Assembly: GCF_000171235.2 (NCBI RefSeq)
Contig: NZ_ABEA03000106.1
Location: forward strand, 40,262-104,261
Length of the DNA: 64,000 nucleotides
Direction: 5' to 3'
Origin: Geminisphaera colitermitum TAV2
Lineage (GTDB): Bacteria; Verrucomicrobiota; Verrucomicrobiia; Opitutales; Opitutaceae
A program made the translations under genes and the position numbers. A model generated the notes under the pieces. That model did no database searches. It saw only the letters and a program-made list of their open reading frames with translations, and was not told the origin of the DNA. The stretch's first letter is position 1; every line of letters begins with the position of its first letter. Shown piece by piece: positions 42,090 through 50,422 of this stretch.

Positions 42090-43649
42090 ATGCCCGACTC
42101 AAAGCCGCCAGTCATCCTTGTCATCGACGACGACGCCGAGGTGCGTTATTCGCTCAGTCGCGTTCTTTCATCCAAAAGCTACCAGGTCGTCGAAGCCGCC
42201 AGCGGCGAGGAAGGCGTGGGATTGGTCAAAAAAGGCCCCGCGCCCGATGTCGTTTTTCTCGACGTGCGCATGGGCGGCATGAGCGGACTTGAGGCGCTCC
42301 AGCACATCCGCTCCGTCAACCCGCGCCAGCTCGTGATCCTCATGACGGCCTTCGGCACGGCGCAGACGGCCATCGAGGCGATGAAGTTTGGCGCGTTCGA
42401 CTACATCATGAAACCGTTTGACCCGGCCAAGGTGCTCGCCTTGGCGGAAAACGCGCTCAAGGCCCACCACGACATGCGCGCCGCCGGCGAATACAAGCCG
42501 ACCATCAACGTGGACGACTACCGCGAGGGCATCGTGGGCGCGTCGCCTGTGATGCAGGATGTATTCAAAATCGTGGGACAAGTCACCGCCAGCGACGTCA
42601 CCGTCATGATCACCGGCGAGAGCGGCACGGGCAAGGAACTCGTGGCCCGCTCCATTTGGAAACACTCGCACCGCGCCGCCAAATCCTTCATCGCCGTCAA
42701 CTGCGCCGCCATCCCCGACAATCTGATCGAGAGCGAACTTTTCGGTCACGAAAAAGGCTCTTTCACCGGCGCCACCGGCCAGCGCATCGGCAAGTTCGAA
42801 CTCTGCGACCGCGGCACCATTTTTCTTGATGAGATTGGCGACATGGCGCTCGCCACGCAGACCAAAATCCTGCGCGTCCTCCAGCAAGGCGAAATCCAGC
42901 GCGTGGGCGGCACCGACACGATCAAGGTCGATGTGCGCATCATCGCCGCCACCAACAAGGACCTCGAAGCCATGGTCAAGGCCAAGACTTTCCGCGAGGA
43001 TCTTTATTACCGGCTCAACGTCGTGCGCATCAAAATGCCGCCCCTGCGCGAGCGCACCGGTGACATCCCGCAGATCGTGGACTTTTGCCTGCAAAACCTC
43101 GTCAAGCAGAAGAAGGCGCGCGTCGGCAAAGTCTCGCCCGAGGCCATGAACATCCTCGCCCGCCACGACTGGCCGGGCAACGTGCGCGAACTCGAAAACG
43201 TCGTTTATCGCAGCGCCGTCATCGCGCAGGGCGACATGATACTTCCCAAGGATTTGCCCGTCGAAATCCGCGACGCCGTCCCTCCGCTTGCGACTGCTGT
43301 TTCGACGACCACGCCCTCTCCCCCCCCCCCTCCGAACATTGAACGTTCAATGTTAAACGTTCAGCGTTCAGTGTTCGACGGCGAAGCCGCCTCCCCTGCC
43401 ACCATTGCCGCTCCGTCCCCCCCCCCCCCCCCGTCCACCACCGCAACGCCCACACTGGAGTCAGCGTTGGATTTTCTGCATCACGAACTGACCATTACGG
43501 CCGACATCGAACCGATCCTCAAACGCCTCGAACGCGAGATGATCGCGCGCGTCTATCGTGCGACCGATGGCAACATCGCCAAATCAGCCGACCTGCTGGG
43601 CATCACCCGGCCCACTCTTAAAAAGCGCCTCGAAGAACTTGCCCTCTGA
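42090..43649 (+). CDS. NtrC-family sigma-54-dependent response regulator
   Basis: A protein of 519 residues from the ATG at 42090. The receiver domain has the acidic pair [10 protein letters not shown] and the phosphorylated Asp58 in [10 protein letters not shown]. The AAA+ domain has Walker A GESGTGKE, the sigma-54 contact GSFTGATG and Walker [13 protein letters not shown] Fis-type helix-turn-helix ends the protein ([20 protein letters not shown]). Between AAA+ and Fis domains is an unusual linker with two proline runs encoded by C tracts of 11 and 16, flanking [16 protein letters not shown] from a palindromic element. Slips would remove only the DNA-binding domain. No kinase gene is adjacent; in other bacteria such regulators control PEP-CTERM gene sets. 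Confidence 0.93.
   Translation: MPDSKPPVILVIDDDAEVRYSLSRVLSSKSYQVVEAASGEEGVGLVKKGPAPDVVFLDVRMGGMSGLEALQHIRSVNPRQLVILMTAFGTAQTAIEAMKFGAFDYIMKPFDPAKVLALAENALKAHHDMRAAGEYKPTINVDDYREGIVGASPVMQDVFKIVGQVTASDVTVMITGESGTGKELVARSIWKHSHRAAKSFIAVNCAAIPDNLIESELFGHEKGSFTGATGQRIGKFELCDRGTIFLDEIGDMALATQTKILRVLQQGEIQRVGGTDTIKVDVRIIAATNKDLEAMVKAKTFREDLYYRLNVVRIKMPPLRERTGDIPQIVDFCLQNLVKQKKARVGKVSPEAMNILARHDWPGNVRELENVVYRSAVIAQGDMILPKDLPVEIRDAVPPLATAVSTTTPSPPPPPNIERSMLNVQRSVFDGEAASPATIAAPSPPPPPSTTATPTLESALDFLHHELTITADIEPILKRLEREMIARVYRATDGNIAKSADLLGITRPTLKKRLEELAL
43320..43330. repeat. Poly-C tract, 11 C
   Basis: First of two tracts in the linker of the NtrC-type gene. On the G strand it is followed by AGAGGG. 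Confidence 0.9.
43335..43354. repeat. Perfect 20-base palindrome in the regulator linker
   Basis: AACATTGAACGTTCAATGTT equals its own reverse complement. It continues as degenerate AACGTTCAGCGTTC copies and is translated in frame as [12 protein letters not shown]. Confidence 0.9.
43417..43432. repeat. Poly-C tract, 16 C
   Basis: Second tract in the regulator linker ([10 protein letters not shown]), upstream of the DNA-binding domain. Confidence 0.9.
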
Positions 43650-43663
43650 TTGCGTTTGCTAGT

Positions 43664-43795
43664 GGAGGGCGGGTCTCCTGACCCGCCGACGAGGCTCGCA
43701 TCAGCGAGCCTCGCCCATCCGAATACAGGATTAACGATACGGATGGGCGCGGCTGCGCCGCGTCTGGCGGGGATTGGCAGCAAAACCCGCCCTCC
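43664..43795. repeat. 132-base nested hairpin element before lepA
   Basis: Outer arms GGAGGGCGGGT/ACCCGCCCTCC enclose further hairpins, including CGAGGCTCGC/GCGAGCCTCG and CCCATCC/GGATGGG. This is a composite intergenic repeat resembling those at 17884 and 20210. Confidence 0.8.
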
Positions 43796-43947
43796 GGCGT
43801 CTTGACATCGGTTTTGATTATCGCACCCCAAAACTGACCACCTCAATTTCGCCGCTTGAAAGCCGCCCGCCACCCCTCACGCTGACAGGTTTCATTTGAC
43901 GCCCGCCTCTCCGCCTCGCCGGTGTTGCGGTCACACATACTGCACTC

Positions 43948-45741
43948 ATGGACGTTTCGCTCACTCGCAATTTCTGCATCATCGCCCACGTCGATCACGG
44001 CAAGACGACGCTCTCCGACCGGCTGCTCGAATACACCAACACTGTCGCGCAACGCGTCATGACCGACCAGCACCTCGATGCCATGGACCTCGAACGCGAG
44101 CGCGGCATCACAATAAAAAGCCACCCCGTCGCCATGACCTACCCCGCCAAGGACGGGCATCGCTACAAACTCAACCTCATGGACACCCCCGGCCACGTGG
44201 ACTTTGCCTACGAAGTCTCCCGCTCGCTCGCCGCCTGCGAAGGTGCCGTCCTCCTCATCGATGCCGGCCAAGGCGTCGAAGCCCAGACCGTGGCCAACGC
44301 CCATCTCGCCACCGCGCAGGGCCTCAAGATCATCCCCGTCATCAACAAGATCGACCTCCCCTCTGCCAATCTCGACCTCTGCACGCAGCAACTCGAAGAC
44401 ATCCTCATGATTCCCGCCGAGGAGGCCATCCTCGCCAGCGGTAAATCCGGCATCGGCATTGAGGATATTCTTGAAGCCGTCGTGCAGCGCATCCCCCCCC
44501 CCCGCTGGGCGGATTACCCGCAGACGCGCGCCCTCGTTTTCGATTCTCTTTACGACTCCTACCGCGGCGTCATCACCTACGCCCGCGTTTTCTCCGGTTC
44601 CCTCAAGGCCGGCGACCAGATGACGCTCATGAGCACCAACCAGCGCTCCGAAATCAAGGAAGTCGGCGTCTTCACCCCCAAGATGACCAAGCTCGATTCG
44701 CTCAGCGCGGGCGACGTCGGCTACCTCGTTTCCAACATCAAAGACCCCTCCGAAATCAAAATCGGCGACACCGTCACCCTTACCCAGCGCCCCGCCACCG
44801 AAATGCTCCCCGGCTACAAGGAAGTCCGTCCCATGGTCTTCTGCGGCCTCTACCCGCTCGAATCCAGCGACTACGAAAAACTCAAGGCCGCCCTTGGCCG
44901 CCTCCGACTCAACGACGCCGCTTTTCTTTACCAGTCCGAAAGCTCCGTCGCCCTCGGCTTCGGCTTCCGCTGCGGCTTCCTCGGCCTCCTCCACATGGAG
45001 ATCATCCAGGAGCGCATTCGCCGCGAACACGACGTCGAGATCATCTCCACGTATCCGAGCGTCGTTTATCGGGTCAAATCCCACGGCGCCGACGAAATCG
45101 AAGTGGACAACCCCGTCATGCTCCCCGACCCCGGCACCATTGAATACATTTCCGAGCCCACCATCAAAGCCGCCATCCACATCCCCAACGACAGCATGGG
45201 CGACATTCTCGCCCTCGTCATGGAAAAGCGCGGCACTGTCGAGCACACCGACACCCTCGACGCCACGCGCGTCATGCTCACCTGCCACCTCCCCCTCAAC
45301 GAAATCCTTGTCGATTTCAACGACCGCCTCAAAAGCGTCACCCACGGCTACGGCTCCATGGACTACGAACTCGGCGAATATCGTCCTGCCGACCTCGTCA
45401 AGATGGACATCCTCATCAACGGCGACCCAGTCGATGCCTTTGCCAGCATTGTGCACCGCGACAAAGCCGAGGGCAAAGGCCGCGAACTCTGCGAAAAACT
45501 CGCCGACATCATCCCCGCCCAGATGTTCAAGGTGGCGATCCAGGCGGCGATCGGCGGCAAGATCATCGCCCGCGACAACGTCAAGGAAATGCGCAAGGAC
45601 GTCACCGCCAAGTGTTACGGCGGCGATATCAGCCGAAAACGCAAGCTCCTCGACAAGCAGAAGGAAGGCAAAAAGAAGATGAAGCTCATCGGCAAAGTCT
45701 CCATCCCTCCGGATGCCTTCATTCAAGTTTTGAAGAACTAG
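43948..45741 (+). CDS. lepA: Elongation factor 4 (LepA)
   Basis: A protein of 597 residues. GTP-binding motifs are AHVDHGKTTLSDRL, DTPGHVDFAYEVSR and NKIDLPSAN, and the LepA-specific C-terminal end (KCYGGDISRKRKLLDKQKEG, with KKMKLIG) is complete. LepA back-translocates stalled ribosomes. An 11-C tract (44493-44503) encodes the PPP of QRIPPPRW at residues 182-186, where LepA proteins commonly have prolines, so here the tract grew from conserved codons. The native stop was probably TAA; insertion of the IS5-family element at this point leaves TAG, whose last base is the first base of the element. Confidence 0.97.
   Translation: MDVSLTRNFCIIAHVDHGKTTLSDRLLEYTNTVAQRVMTDQHLDAMDLERERGITIKSHPVAMTYPAKDGHRYKLNLMDTPGHVDFAYEVSRSLAACEGAVLLIDAGQGVEAQTVANAHLATAQGLKIIPVINKIDLPSANLDLCTQQLEDILMIPAEEAILASGKSGIGIEDILEAVVQRIPPPRWADYPQTRALVFDSLYDSYRGVITYARVFSGSLKAGDQMTLMSTNQRSEIKEVGVFTPKMTKLDSLSAGDVGYLVSNIKDPSEIKIGDTVTLTQRPATEMLPGYKEVRPMVFCGLYPLESSDYEKLKAALGRLRLNDAAFLYQSESSVALGFGFRCGFLGLLHMEIIQERIRREHDVEIISTYPSVVYRVKSHGADEIEVDNPVMLPDPGTIEYISEPTIKAAIHIPNDSMGDILALVMEKRGTVEHTDTLDATRVMLTCHLPLNEILVDFNDRLKSVTHGYGSMDYELGEYRPADLVKMDILINGDPVDAFASIVHRDKAEGKGRELCEKLADIIPAQMFKVAIQAAIGGKIIARDNVKEMRKDVTAKCYGGDISRKRKLLDKQKEGKKKMKLIGKVSIPPDAFIQVLKN
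44493..44503. repeat. Poly-C tract, 11 C, inside lepA
   Basis: It encodes the conserved PPP of LepA. The gene is in frame. Confidence 0.88.
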
Positions 45742-46571
45742 AGCGTGTAGTCACGAGATTGAAGCCCAGAGGATGGCACACCTGAATTGGACGGCAGCGA
45801 GGAAAGAGGAGGCTCGTTTTGCGTATCGGGTTGCGATGCCGCGCCATTGCTTGAGTCGTAGGAATGCATTTTCTACCAGATGCCTGATCCGATAAAGATA
45901 AGGGTCATATTCGCGTTGTTCTATGCGATTGGTCTTTGGAGGAATCTGCGGGCAGATGCCTGCGGCCTGCGCCATTTCGATGATGGCGTTGGTGTCATAT
46001 CCCTTGTCGGCGATCAGATGGTCTGCGGCAATGCCTTCAATCAACCTGCCAGCCTGTGTGCAATCAGCCGTGGAACCCGCTGTAACAATGACTCGCACCG
46101 GCATACCATGCGCATCCACGGCCAAATGTAGTTTGGTGTTTCGCCCCCTTTTGTCAGACCGATCGCCTCGTTTCCACCTCTGGCTCCCGCTGCATGCGGA
46201 TGGATTTTGACATGACTGGCATCAATCATCAGCCACTCAAAATCGGGCTCGTTCATCAGTTCCGACAACAGGCGCTCCCAATGCCCCTTGTCTCTCCAGC
46301 GACAAAAACGCCTGTGCGTGTTGCTCCACCCTCCGTAATCCTCTGGAAGATCCCTCCAAGGCGCACCAGTGCGTAAAATCCACAGAACCGCGTTGAGGAA
46401 CTTGCGGTTGTCCTCCGCCACCCCTCCCCACGCTCCTTTCCTTCCAGGTAGCAGCGGCTCCAGAACGCTCCAAACTCGGTCCGAAATGTCGTGACGGTGT
46501 TGATCTTTCGCCATGCTGACATTCTCCATCACAAAAAAACTCAGTCAATCTTATCTCGTGACTACACTCCC
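45741..46571 (-). mobile_element. IS5-family insertion sequence, 831 bp
   Basis: The ends share a perfect 15-base inverted repeat, GTGTAGTCACGAGAT at 45745-45759 and its complement at 46554-46568. The flanks are CTA on both sides (45738-45740 and 46572-46574), a three-base target duplication. It carries a two-frame transposase on the minus strand and sits exactly at the lepA stop codon. Confidence 0.9.
45751..46532 (-). CDS. IS5-family transposase in two overlapping frames
   Basis: The first frame (46532 to 46041) begins MMENVSMAKDQHRHDISDRVW and has the DDE transposase N-domain plus the first catalytic Asp in LMIDASHVKIHPHAAG, ending with the conserved IGLTKGG. The second frame (46125 to 45751) continues from AVDAHGMPVRVIVT with the second Asp in HLIADKGYDTN and the final R...E region (VENAFLRLKQWRGIATRYAK). 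The frames meet at AAAAGGGGGC, a likely slippery site for the frameshift known in the IS427 group. The element therefore looks potentially active rather than broken. Confidence 0.9.
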
Positions 46572-46615
46572 TAAAGCAGTTTCATTTAAGCTGTAGCCAT
46601 TTGATACCTGGTAGG

Positions 46616-46636
46616 GAGGCCTCTCCGAGGCCTCCG
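46616..46636. repeat. Dispersed palindrome GGAGGCCTC-N3-GAGGCCTCC
   Basis: Reverse-oriented copy of the repeat at 10941-10961, with the shared GTAGG flank. Confidence 0.8.
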
Positions 46637-47024
46637 CCGTGCGTAGTGTGAGGATGCGAAATTCATAGGTAGATGGAGCGTGGTTTCGGAGGCCTCGGAC
46701 GGAGCGCAGCAGCGCGGAGATGGCATTGCCGAAGGCGATGGCCCGAAGGGCTGCCCTCGGCAAAGGGCACAAAGGCCTCCCTACCGTTAAGACGACGGCT
46801 ACACTCTCGATGAGATGATGGCATCCTCGCCGCCCTCATGTTTTAGAATAATCTCAAGAAAGTCGTAGCCCGATCCTATCCGGTAGGGCAACGACTACAT
46901 CTCAATTTGAGATGCTTTGGCGATTGTTTTGAGGTTTTTAAGTGGTTTCATCCTATTCTATCATAGGAGTTTCCGTCATTATCTAGGTGTTTTGATGTAG
47001 GGATTTAAATTAATCGAATTGATT

Positions 47025-47060
47025 AAAAATCAGGTCTTTACCTGACTTATTCGATCTATC
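47025..47060 (+). promoter_or_regulatory. Upstream elements shared with the gene at 40320
   Basis: AAAATCAGGTCTTTACCTGA contains a perfect TCAGGT/ACCTGA hairpin with a CTTT loop, followed by TTCGATCTATC, the inverse of GATAGATCGAA at 40209. The distance to the start codon is similar in both genes. Confidence 0.4.
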
Positions 47061-47081
47061 GGTTTCAGGCAATATGGCGTG

Positions 47082-48842
47082 ATGAAATTTAGCCAACTAG
47101 CCTCAGCTCTAGCTGCCATCGTTTGCCTTTCCTCTCTGATCGTCCCTTCACAGGCGGTTGATTTGCAGTGGACGAATCCGGGAACAGGAGACTGGTCGGA
47201 TTCCCAGAATTGGAATCTGGAACGAATTCCTGGGGCATGGGATAACATCTTCATCAACAACGGCGGGACGGCGGTGAAAAGCGACGGGGAACTCGCCTTG
47301 TCTCATCTTCGTGTGGGCCACGGCGGCACCGGTTACCTGATACTGGACGGCGGCAAGGTCAGTGCCAGCGACAATTGGTCGGACAACACCGTGGTTATCG
47401 GCGGTCGCAACGGCGGCGTCGATGGTTATGGCAGGGTGACCGTCAACGATGGCGGCGAATTGACCAGTTGGCAGGATATCCGTGTCGGCTTCAACGGCGG
47501 CGGCAAGGGTGAGCTGGTCCTGAACAGCGGCACGGTGAAATCAGGCTGGCAGATATTTATCGGAGCGGGGACGGAAGAAAGCGTTGTCCACGTCGACGGC
47601 GGATTGTTGCAGTCCGGCATCGACCAGGGCGGCGACATATACGTTGGCGGCGCAGACCAATACACCGGCAAAGGCAGGCTGAATATCGGCGGCGACGGTC
47701 ACGTTAACAGTTTGTGGAACATCTATGTCGGTCGTCTGAACGGCAGCAGTGGCGTCATCTCGATTACGGACTCGGGACACATGGAGATGAAAAACGCTCT
47801 CGTCGTCGGCCATGGTGGCGAGGGAACCGTGAACTTGTCGGAAAACGGCACGATCACCCAGCATGGCTACACCTACATTGGTTACGATGCGGGAAGCCGG
47901 GGCACGATCAATGTGAGTGGCGGAAAATTTGACGCCGAAAAGCATGTTTACGTCGGAATTAATGGTGCGGGGACGCTCAACGTTACCGGAGGAGAAGTGG
48001 CCATCTCCGGTGCCGCCGTCATGGGATCTTACGCCGGAAGCACCGGTAACATCAACCTCGACGGCGGCGTTCTGGAAACTGCGGTCGTGGGCAAGGGCGC
48101 TGGCAACGGTAAACTCAGCTTCGATGGCGGCACCCTGCGCGCCGGGGCCAATGCCGGTGCCGACTTCATCGGCAACATCGGAACCATCGACGTGAAGGCC
48201 AACGGCGGCACGGTGGACACCAATGGCAAGACCATCACCATCGCCAGCGGCTTTTCCGGCGTCGGCACGCTCTCGAAAACCGGCGCAGGTTCCCTCACGC
48301 TCGCCGCCAGTTCCACACTCGGCGGACTAACCCACGAAACCGACACCCTGATCCTGACCGCAGGCCACACCCTCGACCTCACTGGCGCGATGCACATCGC
48401 CAGCAACACCGTTTTCCGCATGGAAGGCTCTTCCACCAGCAACGCCTTCGTCAACGTGGGCGACACGCTGACCTTGGGCGGCGGATCGACTCTCGTCTTC
48501 GATCCGACTTATTCCCTGATCGAAACCGGCACGCTGGCCTTGGATTTCTCGGCAAGCAGTGCGGATATCAATGTAACGCTGCTGGACTTTGAGGGTCTGG
48601 CCGCCGGCGAAATGCTCAAGATTTTGGGCTACACACAATTGGAAGACATCGCTTATGGCACGGGATTCGACGCGGACAGATATTTCAACCTGACCAACGG
48701 CCCCGGCTACCTGTTCACATGGGTGGAGAACGACGGCCTTTACCTGACGACGGTTCCCGAACCCGCAACCTGCGCCTTGCTCCTTGCCGGGCTGGCCGGA
48801 GTCGTGGTCATGGCGGTGGGCCGCCATCACGAACGGCGCTGA
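47082..48842 (+). CDS. PEP-CTERM surface protein with beta-helical repeats
   Basis: About 586 residues from the ATG at 47082, with a signal peptide (QLASALAAIVCLSSLIVPSQA). The opening LQWTNPGTGDWSDSQNWNL is the usual start of verrucomicrobial repeat proteins. Many short repeats follow with the theme Y-V-G-x-N/G-G-x-G-x-L/I-N-V/I-x-G-G (VGFNGGGKGELVLNSGTV; YVGINGAGTLNVTGG; VGHGGEGTVNLSENGT). The end VPEPATCALLLAGLAGVVV then HHERR is a PEP-CTERM sorting signal. It would be displayed or secreted through an exosortase. Unlike the PEP-CTERM gene at 3289-5190, it has no homopolymer tract. Its leader shares elements with the secreted protein gene at 40320. lepB follows 188 bases later. Confidence 0.88.
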   Translation: MKFSQLASALAAIVCLSSLIVPSQAVDLQWTNPGTGDWSDSQNWNLERIPGAWDNIFINNGGTAVKSDGELALSHLRVGHGGTGYLILDGGKVSASDNWSDNTVVIGGRNGGVDGYGRVTVNDGGELTSWQDIRVGFNGGGKGELVLNSGTVKSGWQIFIGAGTEESVVHVDGGLLQSGIDQGGDIYVGGADQYTGKGRLNIGGDGHVNSLWNIYVGRLNGSSGVISITDSGHMEMKNALVVGHGGEGTVNLSENGTITQHGYTYIGYDAGSRGTINVSGGKFDAEKHVYVGINGAGTLNVTGGEVAISGAAVMGSYAGSTGNINLDGGVLETAVVGKGAGNGKLSFDGGTLRAGANAGADFIGNIGTIDVKANGGTVDTNGKTITIASGFSGVGTLSKTGAGSLTLAASSTLGGLTHETDTLILTAGHTLDLTGAMHIASNTVFRMEGSSTSNAFVNVGDTLTLGGGSTLVFDPTYSLIETGTLALDFSASSADINVTLLDFEGLAAGEMLKILGYTQLEDIAYGTGFDADRYFNLTNGPGYLFTWVENDGLYLTTVPEPATCALLLAGLAGVVVMAVGRHHERR

Positions 48843-49030
48843 CGGGAGACCCGGTCCGCGCCTCGGTGCCCGACGCCTCCTGCGTGCAACCGGGCTGGAA
48901 CGGTGTGGCAACGTCTTTGGCGGACGCTTCAAAATCATGTGGCGCATCGGCGGTTCCCTGCTTTCATCCGCCGATTCGCGGACTCGCCGCGCACCTCGTC
49001 ACACCATTTCACCGCTCCGTCACTCACGCC

Positions 49031-50326
49031 ATGTTCAGCCTGTTCCTCTCCGAAGAAAAAAAGATGCGCAAACACGCCGCCAACTGGCTCGAACTGGCGG
49101 ACAAAATTTACAACTACCGGCGCGACATCCTCGACCCCGCCCTCCGCACCGAACTCCAGGCGCGCGCCGCCGCCCTCCGCGTTGCCCTCCGCGAACGCGT
49201 TGATGCCGCCAAGCTCAAAGTCGCCATCGAAGCCATCGAACCCGTCCTCAAGCGCGTCGGCGGCACCCACTACCCCAAGTCCGGGCTCGTTGAGAACGTC
49301 GAATTTTTCCTCGTCGCCGCCATCATCATTCTCGGCATCCGCACCTACATCGTGCAGCCCTTCAAGATACCGACCAATTCCATGTGGCCCAGCTACAATG
49401 GAATGACCGGGCAGGTTTACCAGACTCCCGCCGACGAGCCCGGCTCCCTCGCGCGCCTCGCCAACTTCGTCCTCACCGGTTCCAGCACCCGTCGCATCGA
49501 CTCCCCTGCCACGGGCGAAGTCCTCATCCCCATCAGCGGCAACGGCCAGGTGCTTTCCCGTTCCGTGCCCGGCCGCAACTGGGTCGTTCTCCCCGCCCAG
49601 CACCGCGAATGCCGTATCTATGTTGGCGATACAGCGGCGACCGTCACCGTGCCCGCGGATTTCGATTTCGACTGGGTGGTGCGCGACGCCTTTTTCCCCG
49701 GCGACAAGCGTCTCCTCCGCGAAATCATCGCCGACCACGGACGTTCCGGCAAACTCGTCGAACGCGCCGTGCAAACCACCAGCGGACTCCAGCGCGCCTA
49801 TTTCCTGCGCACCGGCCGCAGCGTCATCACCGGCCAGCGCCTCCTCTCCTTCGACATCCTGACCGGCGACCAGCTTTTTGTGGACCGCGTCAGTTACCAT
49901 TTTGTGCGCCCCAGCGTGGGTGACGGATTTGTTTTCCGCACCGACAAGCTCACCGCACTCCACGCTTACCAATCCCCCGGAACCCCCACCGATCAATACT
50001 ACATCAAGCGCCTTGTCGGTGTCCCTGGCGACCAGCTCGAAATCCGCGACTATGCCCTCTTGCGTAATGGCGCGCCCATTACAGGCTCTCCCGCATTCGA
50101 CAAAAACGCCCGTCGAGCCGACAACTATCCCGGTTACCGCAACGAGAAATACCTCGCCGCCGGCAAGGTGTTCACCGTCGAGTCCGACCGCTACATGGCC
50201 ATCGGCGATAACTCCGCCAACAGCCTCGACGGACGCTACTGGGGCACTGTCCCGGCCAAGGACGTCGTGGGCCGCCCGCTCATGATTTACTACCCCTTCA
50301 CCCGCCGCTGGGGCCCCGCGCCATAA
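49031..50326 (+). CDS. lepB: Signal peptidase I
   Basis: About 431 residues, starting at the ATG at 49031. A cytoplasmic N-terminal region with Lys/Arg/Leu-rich helices precedes one membrane segment (FLVAAIIILGIRTYIV), followed directly by the catalytic segment KIPTNSMWPSYNG with Ser near residue 117, and the Lys-containing YYIKRLVGVPGDQLEI near 325. A long insertion of about 190 residues separates Ser and Lys boxes, making it larger than the usual enzyme, as seen in several Verrucomicrobia. It cleaves Sec signal peptides of the many exported proteins seen here. The C-terminal GDNSANSLDGRYWG is the conserved box E. Confidence 0.94.
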   Translation: MFSLFLSEEKKMRKHAANWLELADKIYNYRRDILDPALRTELQARAAALRVALRERVDAAKLKVAIEAIEPVLKRVGGTHYPKSGLVENVEFFLVAAIIILGIRTYIVQPFKIPTNSMWPSYNGMTGQVYQTPADEPGSLARLANFVLTGSSTRRIDSPATGEVLIPISGNGQVLSRSVPGRNWVVLPAQHRECRIYVGDTAATVTVPADFDFDWVVRDAFFPGDKRLLREIIADHGRSGKLVERAVQTTSGLQRAYFLRTGRSVITGQRLLSFDILTGDQLFVDRVSYHFVRPSVGDGFVFRTDKLTALHAYQSPGTPTDQYYIKRLVGVPGDQLEIRDYALLRNGAPITGSPAFDKNARRADNYPGYRNEKYLAAGKVFTVESDRYMAIGDNSANSLDGRYWGTVPAKDVVGRPLMIYYPFTRRWGPAP

Positions 50327-50332
50327 AGCGCC

Positions 50333-50352
50333 GGGGGGGGGGAGGGGGGGGG
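50333..50352. repeat. Paired poly-G tracts, 10 and 9 G split by A, upstream of hsdR
   Basis: They lie between lepB and hsdR, 71 bases before the hsdR start, within the probable promoter or leader of the restriction operon. Confidence 0.9.
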
Positions 50353-50422
50353 CAAATCGCAAGGCGCAAGAACTTGTGATTGAGCGCATCTCACAAAAAT
50401 CCTTCACTTGTCCCCGTCCCTC

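Larger units (their letters stand above)
46572..47081. other. Intergenic region with palindromic repeats
   Basis: These 510 bases hold no credible gene. They contain the palindrome at 46616-46636, a degenerate copy of the same family at about 46688-46780, an imperfect hairpin around 46862-46895 (GTCGTAGCCC/GGGCAACGAC), an AT-rich stretch (46960-47025) and the elements shared with the leader of the gene at 40320. Confidence 0.7.
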
